A stretch of DNA of 64,000 bases from Phyllostachys edulis (Eukaryota > Streptophyta > Magnoliopsida > Poales > Poaceae): NCBI GenBank assembly GCA_036346405.1, contig CM070566.1, positions 48,239,268 to 48,303,267 on the forward strand, written 5' to 3'. The notes beneath the pieces were generated by a model, which was not told the origin of the DNA, ran no database searches, and was given only the letters and a program-made list of their open reading frames with translations. Every line of letters begins with the position of its first letter. Positions within the stretch are counted from its first letter, which is position 1. Both the position numbers and the translations under genes were made by a program. Shown here in pieces: positions 1 through 11,440 of the stretch.

Positions 1-63
1 AGACTATCTGCAAGCATCCATGATTAGCTTCTTCTGTCGTTTCAGAAATCATCACGTTCTTAG

Positions 64-1089
64 ATGGACATGATTGTGCCCGTAGTTCCCAGTCGTCTTC
101 TTATTCGATTGATCTTCCATTTGATAGATAGAAACCAGCAAAGGAAGGAAGGCATCGAGGAGAAGCTAAGGGGACTCCATGAACTCCTCATCAAGATCCA
201 TGCAGCCATTGAGGAGGCCGATCGAGGGCCGGCACACCAGCAGATGCTCCTGCAGCTCAAAAAGTTCTTCCATTCCAGGGCATGTACCGAGGCTACTACG
301 TTCTGGACACCTTCAAAAACCAGAATATAAAGGACAGCGTCATGGCTGACAGTGAGGTGCATCAATCCTTCGCGTCTTCTCTTTTCAATCCTATTCCTGC
401 CAAATGGCTGCGTATGATCGCCGCCAAAGCGAAAGTTTCAGTGTTTTCTGAAGGAGACGTGACGTGAAAATTCTATCGCCGAAATTTCGCCGGTAGCCGT
501 CAATGGGGTCCGATAAATTTTTATATCAGACAAAAAAATTCGGATTTAGTTAATTTTCAGCTAAATTCAAATTTCAATTCAAAATTTAGATAAATTTCGT
601 CTTTACATCTGAAAAATTTAAATTTTTCGTCCGAAATTTCCGGTAACCGGCGAAAACCAGTGTTATCACTATCCTCCGATAATTTTTTCTTACCGGTATT
701 GTTTTCCCTGGATGTGAGTAGGCTACAAACCGCAATTGAAAGCTTAGAGGTCATCACTGGGGATTTTCTTGCATTCAACGCACTTCTGGGATGTTACCCA
801 CGTAGGTTCCGGCAGCCTTATAGTGCATGTTTGGCCTTTGGACGGCAGGTTGAAAAACAACAAATCATCAATTTCTTACTACAGCGTGAGTCATCTAGTA
901 ATACTGTAAAGGTTGGTCTCCTTCCAGTCATCGGCCATCCTCAAACCCTAAATTGGTGATGACAGCAATGAGGTTAGCGAAGATGTTCCGAGAATCATTC
1001 GTGCTTCGTGTGCGCGAAAGCATTGTGTAGAGTGCTGAGAGGTAATCTTGAAATTCAGTTTTGGTCGCATGTGTTGAAAAAAGTTTTGG
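64..1089 (+). pseudogene. NLR-1: broken NB-ARC-only resistance-like gene
   Basis: This is a degenerate copy of the grass Rx_N/NB-ARC family represented intact by NLR-3. The start ATG at 64 aligns with the starts of NLR-2 and NLR-3, and the first 75 residues match their N-terminal helical (Rx-type coiled-coil) region. A frameshift near 283 moves translation to another frame (GMYRGYYVLDTF), which runs to a stop at 467. A roughly 245-bp insertion follows, then homology resumes from 711 to about 935 (LGCYPRRF, EKQQIINFLL). Just before the P-loop the sequence jumps to the GLPL-like region (HPKLV equivalent), so the P-loop, Walker B and RNBS-B segments are missing. The tail (QFWSHVLKK) ends near 1089. 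Three separate lesions make a functional product very unlikely. Confidence 0.8.
463..710. mobile_element. MITE-like insertion inside NLR-1
   Basis: About 245 bp of AT-rich sequence interrupts the NLR-1 reading frame where NLR-2 and NLR-3 are continuous. It is flanked by GACGTGA (456-462) and GATGTGA (711-717), which could be an imperfect 7-9 bp target-site duplication. The interior repeats GAAATTTC and CCGGT-type motifs, and the ends (GAAAATTC and, reverse-complemented, GAAAACAATACCGG) are weakly inverted. The superfamily is not resolved; hAT or Mutator would fit the TSD length. Confidence 0.45.
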
Positions 1090-2548
1090 ACCCAGGGTGC
1101 CCGTGCTACATTTCACCCCACAATTACCCAGCAAGTCAGCATGCCTGTCAAATGAAAATACATAACTGAAGGCACTTGTGCAGTATGTTTTAGGTGTACT
1201 TGTCTTATTTTCAGTCAGCATTCATAATCATTTATGGGAAAAAAAGAAAAGGGGGTTAATCATGTTATTTGTATGAAGCTGCTATAATTAGTTCACCATT
1301 TTTTACAGTAACACTTGCTTATGATTAAAATCAATCCCAAAAGGAAAAAGTTATGAAAATTCTTCCAGTCCAAATTCCTTCTCCACTCCAAACCAGATAC
1401 CTGTACAGATTCTCTGGAGTCTGGATCCAGCTCCTAGGAAGCCCATTTTTCACTGCAGTTCCATATTTGCATATAACTATATATTAACCGCATTACAGTA
1501 ATATACATTTTACTTTCTTTCCTTCTGATCAGCTTACTACGTAGGCTCAGAAAGTGTTACAGAAGTTCATTACACCACCAGAGAAGCAATAAGAAGGAAC
1601 CTGAAACAGACTACTTATCAGTTTTACAAACAAAGCCGATAAACAAAGCGAAGGAACACATCCAGCAAAACTAGTATCCTCCAATGCCCAGCTGCTATCA
1701 TCAAGCAGGACATCTCAAACCCATAGTACTTCTATCAGAAATCAAAATCCAGTCTCTTCACCTAAAATCAATGGCACAAAAAAAATCAGTTATGAAGCTC
1801 AACAGTAAACACAGGACAGAGCACACCACCAGAAAGACATTTTAGTATTTTACCGTTAATATTCCTATAGTCATTGCCAGAGTAACGGTGGCCGTGGGAT
1901 TTTAAATTAAAAAATCAAATTGAATAAAATTCAAGCAAAGAGTACGAATCATCTTTTGTTTACATTCCCGATGCTTTGCAGAAATATTTTAGCATTACAG
2001 AAATATTTTAGAAACATAATATTTGAGAATTACAGTCCTTGTTCCGAAAACATCAACAAATATAAGCAAAGTATCAACCTAGAAAATTACAACCTAGTTC
2101 TCGTCCCAGTCCCACACCCTTAGTTCTCGGATCAGTTCAATTCTATAATTGAAAACTTTTCAGTGGCCAGCATAATTGAGTAAGCTATTTTGTGAACAAA
2201 ATTTTCCTTACACCATTTAAAATTACCCAGATAGAACAATAATACAGGCAATTGGCCAAACATACCGATTGGCCATTTTACTTCCTCGGGTTGGACACCC
2301 TCTTGATGTCTCAGCCAACTAACTTGGTTAAAGCACACAAATTAATTTTGGCACGCATATGCCAAAGTAGTACACGAAAGTTACTAAAAACACACCCATT
2401 CTCAATAGGAAATCAACTCTCTGCTATAAGCTTATAAGTGTCAGTAATTAGGTACAGCTTAATTAGATCAAAACCACAAACACCCAGTTCTTTTTCGCCC
2501 TTACCGATCCACACCATTTCCTTCAAAACAGTGAGCATTCCCAAAAAT
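1090..2548. other. Intergenic region between NLR-1 and NLR-2
   Basis: AT-rich sequence with only short chance open frames on either strand. It should contain the NLR-2 promoter, but no convincing TATA element or recognised repeat was picked out. Confidence 0.5.
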
Positions 2549-4075
2549 ATGGGCATGATTGTATCCACAGTAGTTAGCGACCTTGTTGCTCGGCTGATCT
2601 CCCACTTGATCAACACATACAAAAAGCACACAAATGTTGAGGAGAAGCTAAGAAGACTCGAACATGTACTGCTCAAGATCCATGCAACTGTGGATGAGGC
2701 GAAGGGGCGGCACATCACAAACCAAGGGATGCTTCTACAACTCAAGAGGTTCCTGGAAGGAATGTATCAAGGCTACTACATACTCGACACCTTCCAGTGT
2801 CGACACGAAGTACAAGATGACATGGCGGATGAGGTGAACTCTTACTTCGCTTCTTCGCTCTCCAATCCAACCAAACGCCTCCGCTTGATCGCCAACAATG
2901 CAAAGGCTACAGTACTTGGTGACAAAGAAGTTGACTTGCTGCAAAAGGTCTTGGAAAACTTGGATGCTATCTCTGCAGATATACATGCGTTCAACACACT
3001 CCTTGGGTGCTATCCATGTAGGTTTCAGCAACCTTATAGCACTAACCTTTACACAGATAAGTGCATATTTCATCGACAAGCGGAAAGAGAACAAATCATA
3101 AACATCTTGCTAAAACCCGAGTCCCCTAGCAATACTTCAAATGTAGGCATTTTGCCAATTGTTGGCTGCGATGGAAGTGGGAAGAGAACATTGGTACAGG
3201 ATGTCTGTAATGATGAGAGGGTGCGAACTAATCATTGAGTTAGATGAAGAGGATCTGCTAGAAGCTCGAAGGCAAAGTTGGGAGATAGAGAATAGAAATT
3301 TTAGTTCAATAAACATTTGGTTCTTGTTGAATTTTGTTCTAAAGTGAATAAGGATGCATGGAGAAGGTTCTACTTCTCTGCAGGCAAGTGTATGGGGGCA
3401 GGGAGTAAGATCATAATCATGAGTATGTTGGAGGAGGTTACAAGTCTTGGATCAGTAAGTCCCATTAGGCTTAAACATATGACCGATGAGGCGCACTGGT
3501 ACTTCTTTAAAATGCTCGCTTTTGGAAATGTAAATCCAGAAGAGCATCCGAAACTGTTAAGAATAGCTATGGAGATAGCAAAGGTGCTCGACAAGGGAGG
3601 ATTCGTTGGTGCAAATGTGTTTGGTTCCATGCTAAGAGCTAATCAAAATATTCAATTTTGGTCCGATGTCTTGCAGGGTATTATGGAAATAAAGAAGAGC
3701 CACTTCATTTCCCTTCAAAATCATCCAACAAATTTCCCCATGGAAAACCATGGTAATTCTGTTCCCAGAATATCTTTTGAGAGTGTTCCAGTCCCTAGTT
3801 GCTGTGGGTCCCGACATATCTACTTTATGAGCAAAAGGAAAAGAGGGAACACCATCCACAGGGTGCTACCTGAATTGACTTTTTCTGATATATTCAGTCA
3901 CCGTGTAGAGATGATACCAGCAGAAGTGAAGTTCGAAGTAGTAACATGGAAGTCTCTCTTACCACCATACAGTTACTATGTAGCAACTTGTATCAAACAT
4001 GAAGGTGATGGCAATCAGGTCTACAAAAAACAAGATGTGCAGGCTCCTATTGGTTATCTATGTAATTCAATGTAG
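2549..4075 (+). pseudogene. NLR-2: NB-ARC-only resistance-like gene with two frame breaks
   Basis: The copy starts at ATG 2549, aligned with the NLR-1 and NLR-3 starts, and covers the full family length. The N-terminal part (2549-3238, 229 codons) carries the Rx-type helical region and a P-loop that reads GCDGSGKRT, with Arg where canonical P-loops have the first Thr/Ser. A small deletion at about 3233, just after NDERVRTNH, causes an immediate TGA. The next segment (IIELDEEDLLE...) reads in a second frame, and a further shift near 3318 restores the frame that runs from about 3340 to 4075. That last part holds RNBS-B (GSKIIIMS), the YWYFFKMLAFG block, a GLPL-like region and the family C-terminal block (LPELT...DI, WKS..PP). 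No LRR is present. It is probably a recent pseudogene, because both frame breaks are small. Confidence 0.8.
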
Positions 4076-4185
4076 AGATTAACATGACAGGGTCACTTTT
4101 ACGTGAGACCATAAGTTTGAGTCTTCACGGCTCAAGTTGTTTAGCTCAAAATCCTTCAAAATAATTTTGTAATTTTGTTTTGACC

Positions 4186-4191
4186 AATAAA
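4186..4191 (+). terminator. Candidate polyadenylation signal of NLR-2
   Basis: A perfect AATAAA lies about 110 bp after the NLR-2 stop in AT-rich sequence, a normal position for a plant near-upstream polyadenylation element. Confidence 0.4.
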
Positions 4192-4460
4192 ATGTACATA
4201 AGTGTTGGACTCTTCTGTTTGCAATTTTACAGCTTAATCTGTGATCATTAAGTTGTTGTCCTTTGAATTTTGCTTCCTAATAAGTTGGCTCAAGGATTTT
4301 GGATTTAAACCGAACTTCGCAATTGTAAGTTTCCGGACTTGCTATTGTGCAGACAGTTTTGACTTGTTATCATCCCATAAAACAAAAAAAAAAAAGGAAA
4401 ATCTTCTTCTCTGGGAAATCCGGAAATGCAAGAATTTGGTCATCATACTAAGTTACTGTC

Positions 4461-4879
4461 TGTTGTGGACTCATATTGGAGAAGACCCTATCAAAGACGA
4501 AGTCATCCAAACACATCAGCCGCTGCTTCGGTCAATATCTCTGGAACCAGCGAAGCAAGATCCGAGTAGAATTCTGTAGCGCGTATGGCAACACGATTGT
4601 AACAAAGCAGAGTTCTTATTACTTTCCAAATATACATTACAGTTTGTATAGGAATCGGATTAGCCGGTTGGCTTTAAATACTGCTAGCAGTCTTGTAATC
4701 AAAAGGGGAGAAGAATCAATCTATTATCTTCCAATTGCTATCCCTGCACCCTCTGAATATTCTCTTGTCGCCCCTGTTATCCTGCTACGGTTCACCACGG
4801 CGCCTGGTCGCCGAGTACCTCGGCCCCGGCTGCCAGTAGATCACCCATACCACCTACGCAGTAGAAGCAGGGTACATCA
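4461..4879 (+). repeat. 5' LTR of Gypsy-A
   Basis: A 419-bp direct repeat of 9336-9739. It begins TGTTGTGGACTC and ends GGTACATCA. Differences from the 3' LTR are mostly indels at CTG/CAG sites (see findings). Confidence 0.95.
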
Positions 4880-4881
4880 TT

Positions 4882-4894
4882 TGGTATCAGAGCC
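4882..4894 (+). other. Primer-binding site of Gypsy-A
   Basis: TGGTATCAGAGCC lies 2 bp after the 5' LTR and is complementary to the 3' end of plant initiator methionine tRNA, the usual primer for minus-strand synthesis. Confidence 0.9.
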
Positions 4895-4910
4895 TTCTAC
4901 GGTGGATACA

Positions 4911-5495
4911 ATGCCGGCATCCGAAGAAGCGGAGGAAATAACCATGGCACAGCTCTTCCAATCCCTCCAGATGATCACATTGCGACTCGACGGTATGAAC
5001 CAGCAGATGGGGGATGTCGTCTCCCGCCTCACGGCCGTGGAAAAGCAATCCGCGTCCGAAGTGCCGGGTCTCTTGCGACCACCACCTGGCTCGCTACCGC
5101 CGGCTCCACCGATACACCTGGGGCATCCGGCTTCAGGGCCGCTGCATGGACCCATCACCGCACCGTCTTCAAGCAATCACCCAATACAGTTCCCATATGG
5201 TACCAATACAAACGCAACCTCTACACTACCATATGAGCCACCGAGAATAGCTGATCCACACATATCAGCAGCCGTTCCTCACCTCGGGGACACGGCGAGA
5301 GTTCCACGTTATCACAGAATCGACTTCCCAACCTATGATGGCAAGGATGATCCTCTCGGATGGTTGAATCATTGTGAGCAATTTTTTGGGGGCAGCGCAC
5401 CGAGGAAAGATACAAAGTTTGGCTTGCGGCATATCACATGGTAGGAGCAGCTCAACCTTGGTACATACAATTGGAAAGAGACGAGGCACGCCGCA
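4911..5495 (+). pseudogene. gag: Gypsy-A gag, N-terminal part
   Basis: The ATG at 4911 is the first one after the primer-binding site. About 160 residues are open: a short coiled-coil-like start, a Pro-rich linker (residues 45-100) and the beginning of the retrotransposon gag domain (FPTYDGKDDPLGWLNHC). The frame breaks near 5395, since the gag continuation (ERYKVWLAAYHMVGAAQPWY) reads in a different frame from 5402. A second shift near 5494 moves into the main polyprotein frame. Gag forms the virus-like particle that packages element RNA in the cytoplasm. This copy is disrupted. Confidence 0.85.
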
Positions 5496-7424
5496 TTGGC
5501 CCGTTTTAAAGAACGGTGCAACCTTCGCCGTCCTCCAATCCGTTCCAACCCTCTTGGGGAGATAGCAAGGTTGCGAATGACGAGTACTGTCGCCGATTAC
5601 CAGGAAAAATTTTTGGCATTAATTTGTCGGGCGGGACCACTATCAAGCGAGCAACAAGTGCAGCTTTTTACCTCCGGGCTGACAAAGCTTTTGCGTATTG
5701 ACGTCGAACTGCAGAACTTACCTGATTTACAGGTCGCGATGAGCTTCGCACGAGCATATGAGCAAAGGGCGGCGGTTGCAGCATCGTCGAATCAACGTTC
5801 CTGGTCGCGTACGCATCAGCCAGCAAAAGGAGACAATGGGGCCGGTCGAGGGGCGCCACCATCGGCATCTCTAGCTGGCGGCGGGTCGGGCACACCTAGC
5901 ATGGGCGGACGGCAATTTCGCCGCTTAACAGCAGCCGAGATGGCCGAACGGCGTGAGAAAGGATTGTGTTTTAATTGTGACGAGAAATTCATGAGGGGAC
6001 ACCGTTGTGTGTACTGTCTGGAGGTTGTGCAGGATGATGAACAGGAGGGGGCCGAGGAACCACCTGAGGAAGAGGACCCTCATGTCTCCTTACATGCCCT
6101 CACGGGTTTTGTCTTTGGCGGACTATGCGTGCACGTGTTCATTTGGGCTGAATTGATCGCTCTCATTGACTCCGGTTCAACCCACAACTTCATACGGGAT
6201 AAGGTGATCGACCAACTCGACCTCGAGTTACATCCCCGGCGAGACTTGAAGGTCCTAGTTGCAAATGGCGAAAAGATCTTCAGCAAAGGGATGATCCGGG
6301 GACTTTCAATTGAGATTTATAATGAACACTTCAAGGCCGATTTTTATGATCTGCAACTGGATGGCTTTGATATGGTGCTGGGGGTTCAATGGCTTCGAGG
6401 GCTCGGTCCAATCATGTGGGATTTCGACTTACTGACAATGGCCTTCTGGCATCATGACCACCAAGTACTATGGCATGGGATACCAGGCACACGGCCAGGA
6501 CTGCACGTTCAGAGCTGTGAAGGCAAGGAGCTGCTGGCCACCTTGCTTACAGAGTTTGGGGACCTTTTTCTGGAGCCGAACGGACTGCCACCCTCTCGTC
6601 CATGTGATCACCGTATCCATTTATTGCCAGAAACACCTCCGGTAGTGGTACGCCCATATCGGTACCCGATGCTGCAAAAAGAGGAGCTTGAACAACAATG
6701 CCAGTCCATGCTTACCCAAGGGATCATTCGCCGTAGCACTTCGGCTTACTCCTCTCCAGTGTTACTAGTAAAGAAACAAGATAAGTCATGGCGGTTTTGT
6801 GTCGACTACCGAGCACTCAACTCGAAGACCGTTAAAGATAAGTTTCCAATCCCTGTTATCGATGAACTCCTTGATGAACTTAAGGGAGCTCAATATTTTT
6901 CTAAATTGGATCTTCGATCGGGTTATCATCAAGTTCGTATGCATGAAGCCGATATTGAAAAAACAGCTTTTCGTACACATGAAGGTCTTTTTGAGTTCCT
7001 CGTTATGCCGTTCGGGTTGACAAATGCGCCAGCCACCTTTCAATCGTTAATGAATGAGGTGCTACGACTGTATCTCCGTAAATTTGTGCTTGTCTTTTTT
7101 GACGACATCTTGATTTATAGCCGGTCTTGGTCGAAGCATCTCAAACATGTGCGGGCGATTCTCCGGTTATTGCGCGACAACCAGCTACATCTGAAACAAT
7201 CCAAGTGTTTGTTTGGCCAAGAATCCATCTCATACTTAGGCCATGTGATCTCGGCCAAGGGGGTTGCCATGGATACTAGTAAAGTGCAATCGGTGCTGGA
7301 TTGGCCTACCCCACGTTCAGTGCGTGCCTTACGCGGATTTCTGGGGTTGGCGGGATATTACCGCAAATTTATCCAAAACTATGGTATTATTGCCGCACCA
7401 CTCACTCGGCTCTTGCGGAAATAG
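5496..7424 (+). pseudogene. pol: Gypsy-A gag C-terminus, protease and reverse transcriptase
   Basis: A long open segment holding, in order, the gag C-terminus, a plant-type zinc knuckle (CFNCDEKF...GHRC near 5968), an aspartic protease active site (ALIDSGSTHNF, about 6160) and the reverse transcriptase (6640-7380) with the FFDDIL catalytic box near 7098. The segment continues into the RT connection (GFLGLAGYYRKF) and ends at a TAG at 7422-7424, where related proteins continue in the same frame. There is no separate start codon, because this is the middle of a gag-pol polyprotein. RT copies the RNA into cDNA primed from iMet-tRNA. The catalytic Asp pair is preserved. Confidence 0.9.
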
Positions 7425-7948
7425 GCATTTTCTTGGTCACTTGAAGCCACTCAGGCTTTCAATACACTCAAACAAGCGCTTGCGATTGGCAGACATACAA
7501 TCGCGGATTTTTCGCAACCTTTATGGTTGATCGTGATGCATCCGGCACGGGTTTTGGGGCAGTTTTGCATCAAGGCGAGCGGCCCATCGCCTTCTTCAGT
7601 CGACCAGTGGCACAACGTCATGCGAAGTTAGCAGCATATGAAAGAGAGCTTATTGGATTGGTCAAGGCAGTACGACATTGGAGACCTTATCTATGGGGTC
7701 GCCAATTTGTCATTCGAACAGATCATTATAGTTTGAAATTCCTGTTGGATCAACGTTTATCCACAATTCCGCAGCATCAATGGGTAAGCAAACTGTTTGG
7801 TTTTGACTTCCGTGTAGAATACCGGCCAGGGAAGCTGAACCGGGTGGCAGATGCTCTCTCACGACGGGAGGAAGAGACGGTCACTATGTGCGCACTTTCG
7901 GTTCCCCAATTTCAACTAATTGATGATCTTCGCCAAGAGTTACAATAG
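7425..7948 (+). pseudogene. pol: Gypsy-A RNase H region
   Basis: After the TAG the polyprotein is readable but shifts frame near 7490-7520, then is open from 7523 to 7948. The RNase H segment shows the first catalytic Asp (DRDASGTGFGAVL), the conserved Glu (AYERELIGLV), RTDHYSLKFL, and the C-terminal ADALSRR motif that links to integrase. It degrades the RNA strand of RNA/DNA hybrids during reverse transcription. A TAG at 7946-7948 interrupts the same frame before the integrase. Confidence 0.9.
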
Positions 7949-9330
7949 AACCAAGAGTTGATCTCCTTACAGCAACAAATCTCAGCAGGACAGTTAGGAC
8001 CGCCTTGGGCAGTCGTTGATGGCATGATCACCAAGGAGGGACGGATTTATATTCCAGCTTCCTCAGCACTAGTCCAGACGGTACTTGGAGCCATTCATGG
8101 TATGGGTCATGAAGGAACGCAGAAGACATTACAACGTCTTCGAGCAGATTTCTGCATTGCAGGTGATCGCAAATTGGTAGCCGATTGGGTTAGAAGTTGT
8201 GCAATATGTCAACGTAATAAAACCGAACATTTGCATCCAGCCGGGCTTCTTCAACCTTTGGAGATTCCGGGACAGATTTGGTCTGATATCTCAATGGACT
8301 TTATCGAAGGTCTTCCAAAAATTGGAGGGAAATCAGTCATTTTATCGGTTGTGGATAAGTTTTCCAAGTACGCCCACTTCATCACATTGTCTCATCCGTA
8401 TACCGCCAGTTCGGTTGCTCATACTTTCTTTGCGGAAATCGTTCGACTCCATGGATTGCCAGCTTCCATCGTGAGTGATCGTGATCCTGCGTTTACAAGC
8501 CATTTTTGGAAAGAACTTTTTCGTTTTTCAGGAGTTCAACTCAATTTCAGTTCGGCATTTCATCCGCAAACGGATGGTCAAACCGAAGTTATTAATCGCA
8601 TCATTGTCATGTACCTTCGGTGTTTAGTTGGTGATCGTCCACGTGATTGGGTAAAGTGGTTACCGTGGGCCGAGTACTGTTATAATACAAGTTTCCAACG
8701 GGTGATCAAGACTAGTCCTTTTAGAGTTGTTTATGGCCGGGAACCTCCAACTATAATGTCTTATGAGCCTGGGCTAGCTCAAGTAGCAGCAGTGGACCAA
8801 TCCTTGCTTGATCGTGATGAATTCCTACCGAAATTAAAGAGAGGTTACACCGCACGCAGACTATGAAAGATCAAAGACAATGCACATCATCGGGATCTCA
8901 CGTTTCAAGTTAATGATCGGGTATGGTTGCGCTTACACCATCGACAAGCTATTTCTATTCTTTGCCGGAAATATCCAAACTCGCTCCACGATACTACGGT
9001 CCATTTCGAGATCATTGAATGCATTGGTGATGTGGCTTACCGCTTGAAATTGCCACCAAAGTGCGCGAATTCACGATGTTTTTCATGTCGGGTTGCTCAA
9101 GAAATTCCATGGCGATCCCCCACTGGCAATACCTGTCCTGCCTCCTATTATGCATGGTAGGGTAATCCCACTTCCAGAAAAAATTCTGCAAACCCTTCGC
9201 CGTCGTGATGTCTGGGAAGTACTTGTCCAATGGAAGGGTTTGGCAGAAACAGAAGCGACATGGGAATTTTTGGATCAATTTAAACAGGTTGTATCTGAAT
9301 TCGACTCGAGGACGATTTGTGTGTCAAGGG
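7949..9330 (+). pseudogene. pol: Gypsy-A integrase and chromodomain
   Basis: The frame continues from the RNase H part and is open until a TGA at 8864-8866. Visible are the zinc-binding HHCC module (GHEGT...CAICQRNK), the catalytic core with the first Asp (SMDFIEGLP), the second Asp (VSDRDPAF) and the catalytic Glu (QTDGQTEVINR), and the GPY/F-type tail (FEIIECIGDVAYRLKLP) in shifted frames near 9000-9060. From about 9150 the end reads as a chromodomain-like module (WEVLVQWKGL...ATWEFLDQ). Chromodomains in this lineage bias insertion to particular chromatin. The DDE triad is intact but the C-terminal third is frameshifted. Confidence 0.88.
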
Positions 9331-9335
9331 AGAAA

Positions 9336-9739
9336 TGTTGTGGACTCATATTGGGAAGACCCTATCAAAGACGAAGTCATCCAAACACATCACCATTTGC
9401 TTGGTCAATATCTCGGAACCAAATAAGCAAGATCCGAGTAGAATTTCAGAGCGTATGGCAACACGATTGTAACAAAGCGAGTTCTTATTACTTTCCAAAT
9501 ATACATTACGGTTTGTATAGGAATCGGATTAGCGGTTGGCTTTAAATCTCGCTAGCGATCTTGTAATCAAGGGAGAAGAATCAATCTATTATCTTCCAAT
9601 TGCTATCCCGCACCCTCTGAATATTCTCTTGTCGCCTCTGTTACCTCGCGGTTCACCACGGCGCTTCGTCGTGAGAGTACCTCGACCCCATTGCCGAGAG
9701 ATCACCCATACCACCTACGCAGAGAAGCAGGATACATCA
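9336..9739 (+). repeat. 3' LTR of Gypsy-A
   Basis: A 404-bp copy of the 5' LTR, preceded by the purine-rich tract AAGGGAGAAA (plus-strand primer). It ends TACATCA and is followed directly by the TSD CTGTC. Confidence 0.95.
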
Positions 9740-9740
9740 C

Positions 9741-10552
9741 TGTCATACCCGGATTTCGCAAATCCAAATCCTCGGTGAAAATACCATGCTATTCCCTGGA
9801 TCAGTAGATAGCATTCACAGACACATTGTTGAATCATTTCATACGTACATGGCGTAAAACCATACCATTCATTAATTTAACACATCAGAGTTTACATAGA
9901 CCACATCGGGTCAAGTTTTACAATATAGGCCGAACAGGCCAAATGAGTATATTACAAAAGTAGCGGAAGCGACAACGGAAGCGAAAGAGTGAGAGCACAT
10001 CTCTCTACAAGCAAGCGACTAGGGAAACCCGTGTACGTCCGATATTAACCAAGGACTTGGATAATATGGGATGCACGCAAGCACCAACGGAGTCAGCTGG
10101 ACTGAAGCGAGATCTAGACTAAAGAACTAAACTACTCCTCCAACTTCTGGATCCTTATAGTATATGTAATCTTCAGGATTTCCTACTTCTGAGGGTTTGG
10201 TGGGGGGGGGGGGGAGCGAGAATGAGCACAACTTTCGTGCTCGCGAGCCAATACACAAAATGCAATAATATACATGCAAAGCTTAACAAGGATGGCTCGG
10301 GTTCTTTTATTTGCTAAAACAATATTTTCAATTATCATAATTACAAATTCCTATCACTTAGCATTTTAACCAAATTGCATTTTATTAAAGAGAGCAATTG
10401 TGCAATATTTATTTCTGTAAAGGTCCCCTCCGTCGGAACCTATACCGTATGCTTCTTTTGATTGGGGCTATCCCCACTCATTAACACCATTGAGTTCGAA
10501 ACTCAGAAAAATCCAATCTCACCACATTTTTCATCCCACCACAAGGTTTTTG
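9741..10552 (-). repeat. Reverse-oriented LTR fragment (same family as 57307-58565)
   Basis: About 810 bp are clearly homologous to the LTR next to the Gypsy-C primer-binding site. Shared landmarks include CCAGATTTCGCAA-type start, CATTAATTTAA..CAGAGTTTACATAGACC, GCACAACTTTCGTGCTCGCG and TTTTCATCCCACC. It begins with TGTC at the LTR edge but lacks a primer-binding site and coding sequence, and homology stops at about 10552. It is the remnant of an older element. A run of 13 G residues at about 10202-10214 lies inside it. Confidence 0.8.
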
Positions 10553-11440
10553 AAGTAGTACCAAAAATGGAATGCAATTTTCTTGCTAAAAGAAGGTCAA
10601 TACAAGATAAATTTTTGCTTGTCTACTTGAATATCTAAATCAGAAGAGCAGTACAACAAAAAAACAAAATTAATTGTTGTACAGGTTCATAACAGACCGA
10701 AGGGGGATTGACTTATAGGGTTTCAGGCCTATGCTGAAAAATGGTGAGAATTCATGAGGGATTAATCAATTTCATCATGTCATCCATTATTGGAACTGGC
10801 TTCTGTCGTCTGTTAGTGCTAGGATTTTCTTTTAGAGAGAAATTTAGTGATAGAAATTAATAAAAAGGAAACGATCATATGTTTCAAAATATTAAAGTTG
10901 GCACTAAGATTTACATTGCATGTATTGACATATTAAGCTGGTACAAAGTAATAAAACGGTCTTCATGTGCTGGGCACATTACACAATACGAAGTAAATGC
11001 AGACCAAACAACACAAACACTGCTACATACACTGGCTAGTTGATTCCTATGAAGCAGCCTGCGACCTAAAGCATTTCCCACACCCAACCTAAGCTAAATC
11101 CAACTCAGCGGCCGGCCTTCGTTAGCTGGTTTCTCTTCGTTGTCACCTAGACATCTTCAGCTACGTCCAAATATTAGAGTCCAAACACGTTATTTTAGTT
11201 TACAGATTCTGGTTTAATACCTTCTTGCTTTCACAGCCAGCTATCTTTGTTAGTCCAAACTCAGATTGGTAGATAGATACTTGCCCAATGAAACCATAGA
11301 ACACAACCATTTACGATCAATTCTATGCTCAGTAACCTATAACTAAGTGCTACGCCTTCGAAGTATGGCACATCTTCAAACTACAAGCATCTAACCTGTT
11401 GTTCCCTTCAGAAACCAGAACCAAAATTAGTTTCCCACAC
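10553..11440. other. Upstream region of NLR-3
   Basis: AT-rich intergenic DNA without a recognisable gene or repeat. It must hold the promoter of NLR-3; no unambiguous TATA element was identified. Confidence 0.4.

Larger units (their letters stand above)
4461..9739 (+). mobile_element. Gypsy-A: complete Ty3/gypsy chromovirus
   Basis: A 5.28-kb LTR retrotransposon flanked by the perfect 5-bp target-site duplication CTGTC (4456-4460 and 9740-9744). LTRs of 419 and 404 bp start TGTTGTGG and end TACATCA. Between them come a tRNA-iMet primer-binding site, gag with zinc knuckle, protease, reverse transcriptase, RNase H, integrase with HHCC and DDE residues, a C-terminal chromodomain-like segment (VQWKGL...EATWE), and a purine tract before the 3' LTR. 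This PR-RT-RH-IN order plus chromodomain identifies a plant chromovirus (Tekay/Reina-like). The coding region is broken by a few stops and frameshifts, so this copy is not autonomous as assembled. It lies between NLR-2 and NLR-3. Confidence 0.95.
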
